Source: Gemmatimonadota bacterium
GTDB lineage: Bacteria; Gemmatimonadota; Gemmatimonadetes; Gemmatimonadales; Gemmatimonadaceae
Direction: 5' to 3'
Length of the DNA: 64,000 nucleotides
NCBI GenBank assembly: GCA_021413975.1
Contig: JAIOPJ010000054.1
Location: 1-64,000 of the forward strand
Positions 62,661 through 64,000 of this stretch are shown here, in pieces. Position 1 is the stretch's first letter, and every line of letters starts with the position of its first letter. The notes beneath the pieces are model-generated. The model was given only the letters and a program-made list of their open reading frames with translations. It searched no databases and was not told where the DNA came from. The position numbers and the translations under genes were made by a program.

Positions 62661-64000
62661 ATGACCTCGCCCACCGCTCTGCCCGTCTCGGACGCGTCGC
62701 TCGTGCGCGATCGCGGTTTCGCCGACGGTGCGTGGCTCACCGCGCCCAGGACGTTCGCCGTTCGCAACCCCGCCACCGGTGCCCTGCTCGCGCAGGTGGC
62801 CGATCTCGGACCCACCGAGACCGAGGCGGCGGTCGCGGCGGCCTCGCGCGCGCAACCGGCGTGGGCAGCCCGCACGGCGAAGGACCGTTCGGCGATCCTG
62901 CGCCGCTGGTTCGACCTGATCATCGCCGCGCAGGACGACCTCGCCGTGATCATGACGGCGGAGCAGGGAAAGCCGCTCGCCGAGGCCCGGGGCGAGGTGG
63001 TCTATGGCGCCGCGTTCATCGAGTGGTTCGCCGAGGAGGCCAAACGCACATACGGCGAGGTGATCCCGACCCCTGTGCCGGGGCGTAGACTGCTCGCGTT
63101 GCGGCAGCCGGTCGGCGTCGTCGCGGCGATCACGCCATGGAACTTCCCCATCGCGATGCTCACGCGCAAAGCGGGGCCGGCGCTCGCGGCCGGCTGCACC
63201 TTCGTGGTGAAGCCTGCCCACGAGACTCCGCTCTCGGCGCTCGCGCTCGCGGTGCTCGCCGAGCGTGCGGGCGTGCCGGCGGGGGTGTTCAACGTGATCA
63301 CGTCGACGCGCTCGAGCGAGGTGGGAAAGGTGCTGACCGAGAGCCCGCTCGTGCGGAAGTTCTCGTTCACCGGCTCCACCGCGGTGGGCAAGCTGCTCAT
63401 GGCGCAGTGCGCGTCGACTGTGAAGCGTGTGTCGCTCGAGCTCGGCGGGAACGCGCCGTTCGTGGTGTTCGACGACGCCGACCTCGACAGCGCGGTCGCG
63501 GGCGCGGTCGCGTCGCGCTACCGCAATGCGGGGCAGACCTGCGTCTGCGCGAACCGGTTCCTCGTGCAGTCGGGCGTGGTGGAGGAGTTCACGCGCAAGC
63601 TCGCGGCGGCGGTCGCGGCACTGCCGGTGGGTGACGGGAGGACGCCCGGCGTGGTGCAGGGGCCGCTCATCTCGGAGCGCGCGGTGGAGAAGGTCGAGCG
63701 GCTCGTGTCCGATGCCCGGGCGCAGGGGGCACACGTCGTCTGCGGCGGAGCGCGTCACGCCTTGGGCGGCACCTTCTTCGAGCCCACGGTGCTCTCGGGG
63801 GTCACGGGGACGATGGCGATCGCGCGCGAGGAGATCTTCGGCCCGGTGTCCACAGTGATCGCGTTCCGTGATGAAGCCGAGGCGATCGCGATGGCGAACG
63901 ACACGCCGTTCGGTCTCGCGGCCTACGCCTACACGCGCGACCTCGCGCGCGCCTGGCGCGTGGCGGAGCGGCTCGAGTACGGGATGGTCGGGATCAACGA
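62661..64000 (+). CDS. gabD: NAD(P)-dependent succinate-semialdehyde dehydrogenase (GabD type), right-truncated
   Basis: The frame opens at ATG 62661 and runs past the right edge, 446 codons visible of about 480. It has GabD-typical sequence: LRRWFDLIIAAQDDLA, MTAEQGKPLAEARGEV and FIEWFAEEAKRTYGEVIP. Catalytic Glu260 in SLELGGNAP and Cys294 in GQTCVCANR are intact, and EEIFGPV is present. It oxidises succinate semialdehyde or a related aldehyde to the acid in the cytoplasm. It is divergent from the sortilin-like gene, with 205 bases between them. Confidence 0.92.
   Translation, partial: MTSPTALPVSDASLVRDRGFADGAWLTAPRTFAVRNPATGALLAQVADLGPTETEAAVAAASRAQPAWAARTAKDRSAILRRWFDLIIAAQDDLAVIMTAEQGKPLAEARGEVVYGAAFIEWFAEEAKRTYGEVIPTPVPGRRLLALRQPVGVVAAITPWNFPIAMLTRKAGPALAAGCTFVVKPAHETPLSALALAVLAERAGVPAGVFNVITSTRSSEVGKVLTESPLVRKFSFTGSTAVGKLLMAQCASTVKRVSLELGGNAPFVVFDDADLDSAVAGAVASRYRNAGQTCVCANRFLVQSGVVEEFTRKLAAAVAALPVGDGRTPGVVQGPLISERAVEKVERLVSDARAQGAHVVCGGARHALGGTFFEPTVLSGVTGTMAIAREEIFGPVSTVIAFRDEAEAIAMANDTPFGLAAYAYTRDLARAWRVAERLEYGMVGIN

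Overview
The window is a gene-dense, high-GC chromosomal segment (hand counts of sample lines give about 70% GC in most of it) from a free-living, two-membrane heterotrophic bacterium. The gene content is in the style of Gemmatimonadota: long sortilin-like (VPS10/BNR) exported proteins, PD40-amidohydrolase fusions, Ser/Thr kinases with TPR or coiled-coil tails, DUF5916 and FadL/TraF-like outer-membrane barrels, and very many signal peptides and lipoboxes. This assignment is inference from gene content; no rRNA or tRNA gene, CRISPR array, insertion sequence or phage gene was recognised. Housekeeping anchors are phosphoenolpyruvate carboxylase (ppc), rsmD, a GGDEF diguanylate cyclase and a GabD-type dehydrogenase.

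Layout. 1-3.5 kb: the end of an unknown large protein, a secreted esterase and an SH3 lipoprotein. 3.7-6.2 kb: a lower-GC pocket with a secreted 6-bladed beta-propeller protein divergent from a fulvocin C-like bacteriocin precursor that has eight cysteines. 6.3-12 kb: diguanylate cyclase, then a sortilin-like protein translationally coupled to an SGNH hydrolase. 12.2-16.5 kb: MBL-fold hydrolase, a small zinc-ribbon/PAS protein, and a tightly overlapping kinase-BtpA-permease operon that resembles parts of Amadori-product (fructoselysine) utilisation. 16.5-18.5 kb: a three-gene ATGA-coupled operon of a coiled-coil protein, a lipoprotein metzincin and a small lipoprotein with no recognised counterpart. 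18.5-24.2 kb: 2Fe-2S and molybdopterin subunits of an aldehyde/isoquinoline oxidoreductase followed closely by a TPR-type Ser/Thr kinase.

24.3-28.7 kb: a PD40-amidohydrolase flanked on both sides by gene remnants (a kinase remnant and a broken GH53 galactanase). 28.8-33.6 kb: amidase, rsmD with a small basic protein, and a selenium-binding-protein homologue followed by a one-domain asparaginase coupled to an ACT protein. 33.6-41.3 kb: DUF5916 outer-membrane protein, phospholipase D lipoprotein, ppc, and a Uma2 gene interrupted by an amber codon. 41.3-44.1 kb: beta-lactamase-like hydrolase, Kelch and NTF2-like proteins. 44.2-49 kb: a four-gene operon of two lipoprotein N-acyl-D-amino-acid deacylase homologues plus an MhqO/MhqD-like pair.

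49.1-53.7 kb: membrane Ser/Thr kinase, then an operon of exported FMN hydroxy-acid oxidase, YhhN protein and a Rossmann reductase. 53.7-59.8 kb: MOSC protein, an apparently exported SAM hydroxide adenosyltransferase homologue, a lipoprotein/barrel pair and a lipoprotein gamma-glutamyltransferase. 59.8-64 kb: a second sortilin-like protein and the start of an aldehyde dehydrogenase that continues past the edge.

Most genes point to scavenging of peptides, amino-acid derivatives and complex carbohydrates at the cell envelope. The strongest candidates for undescribed biology are the fulvocin-like locus (3.7-6.2 kb), the metzincin operon (16.5-18.5 kb) and the kinase-BtpA-permease operon (13.4-16.5 kb).
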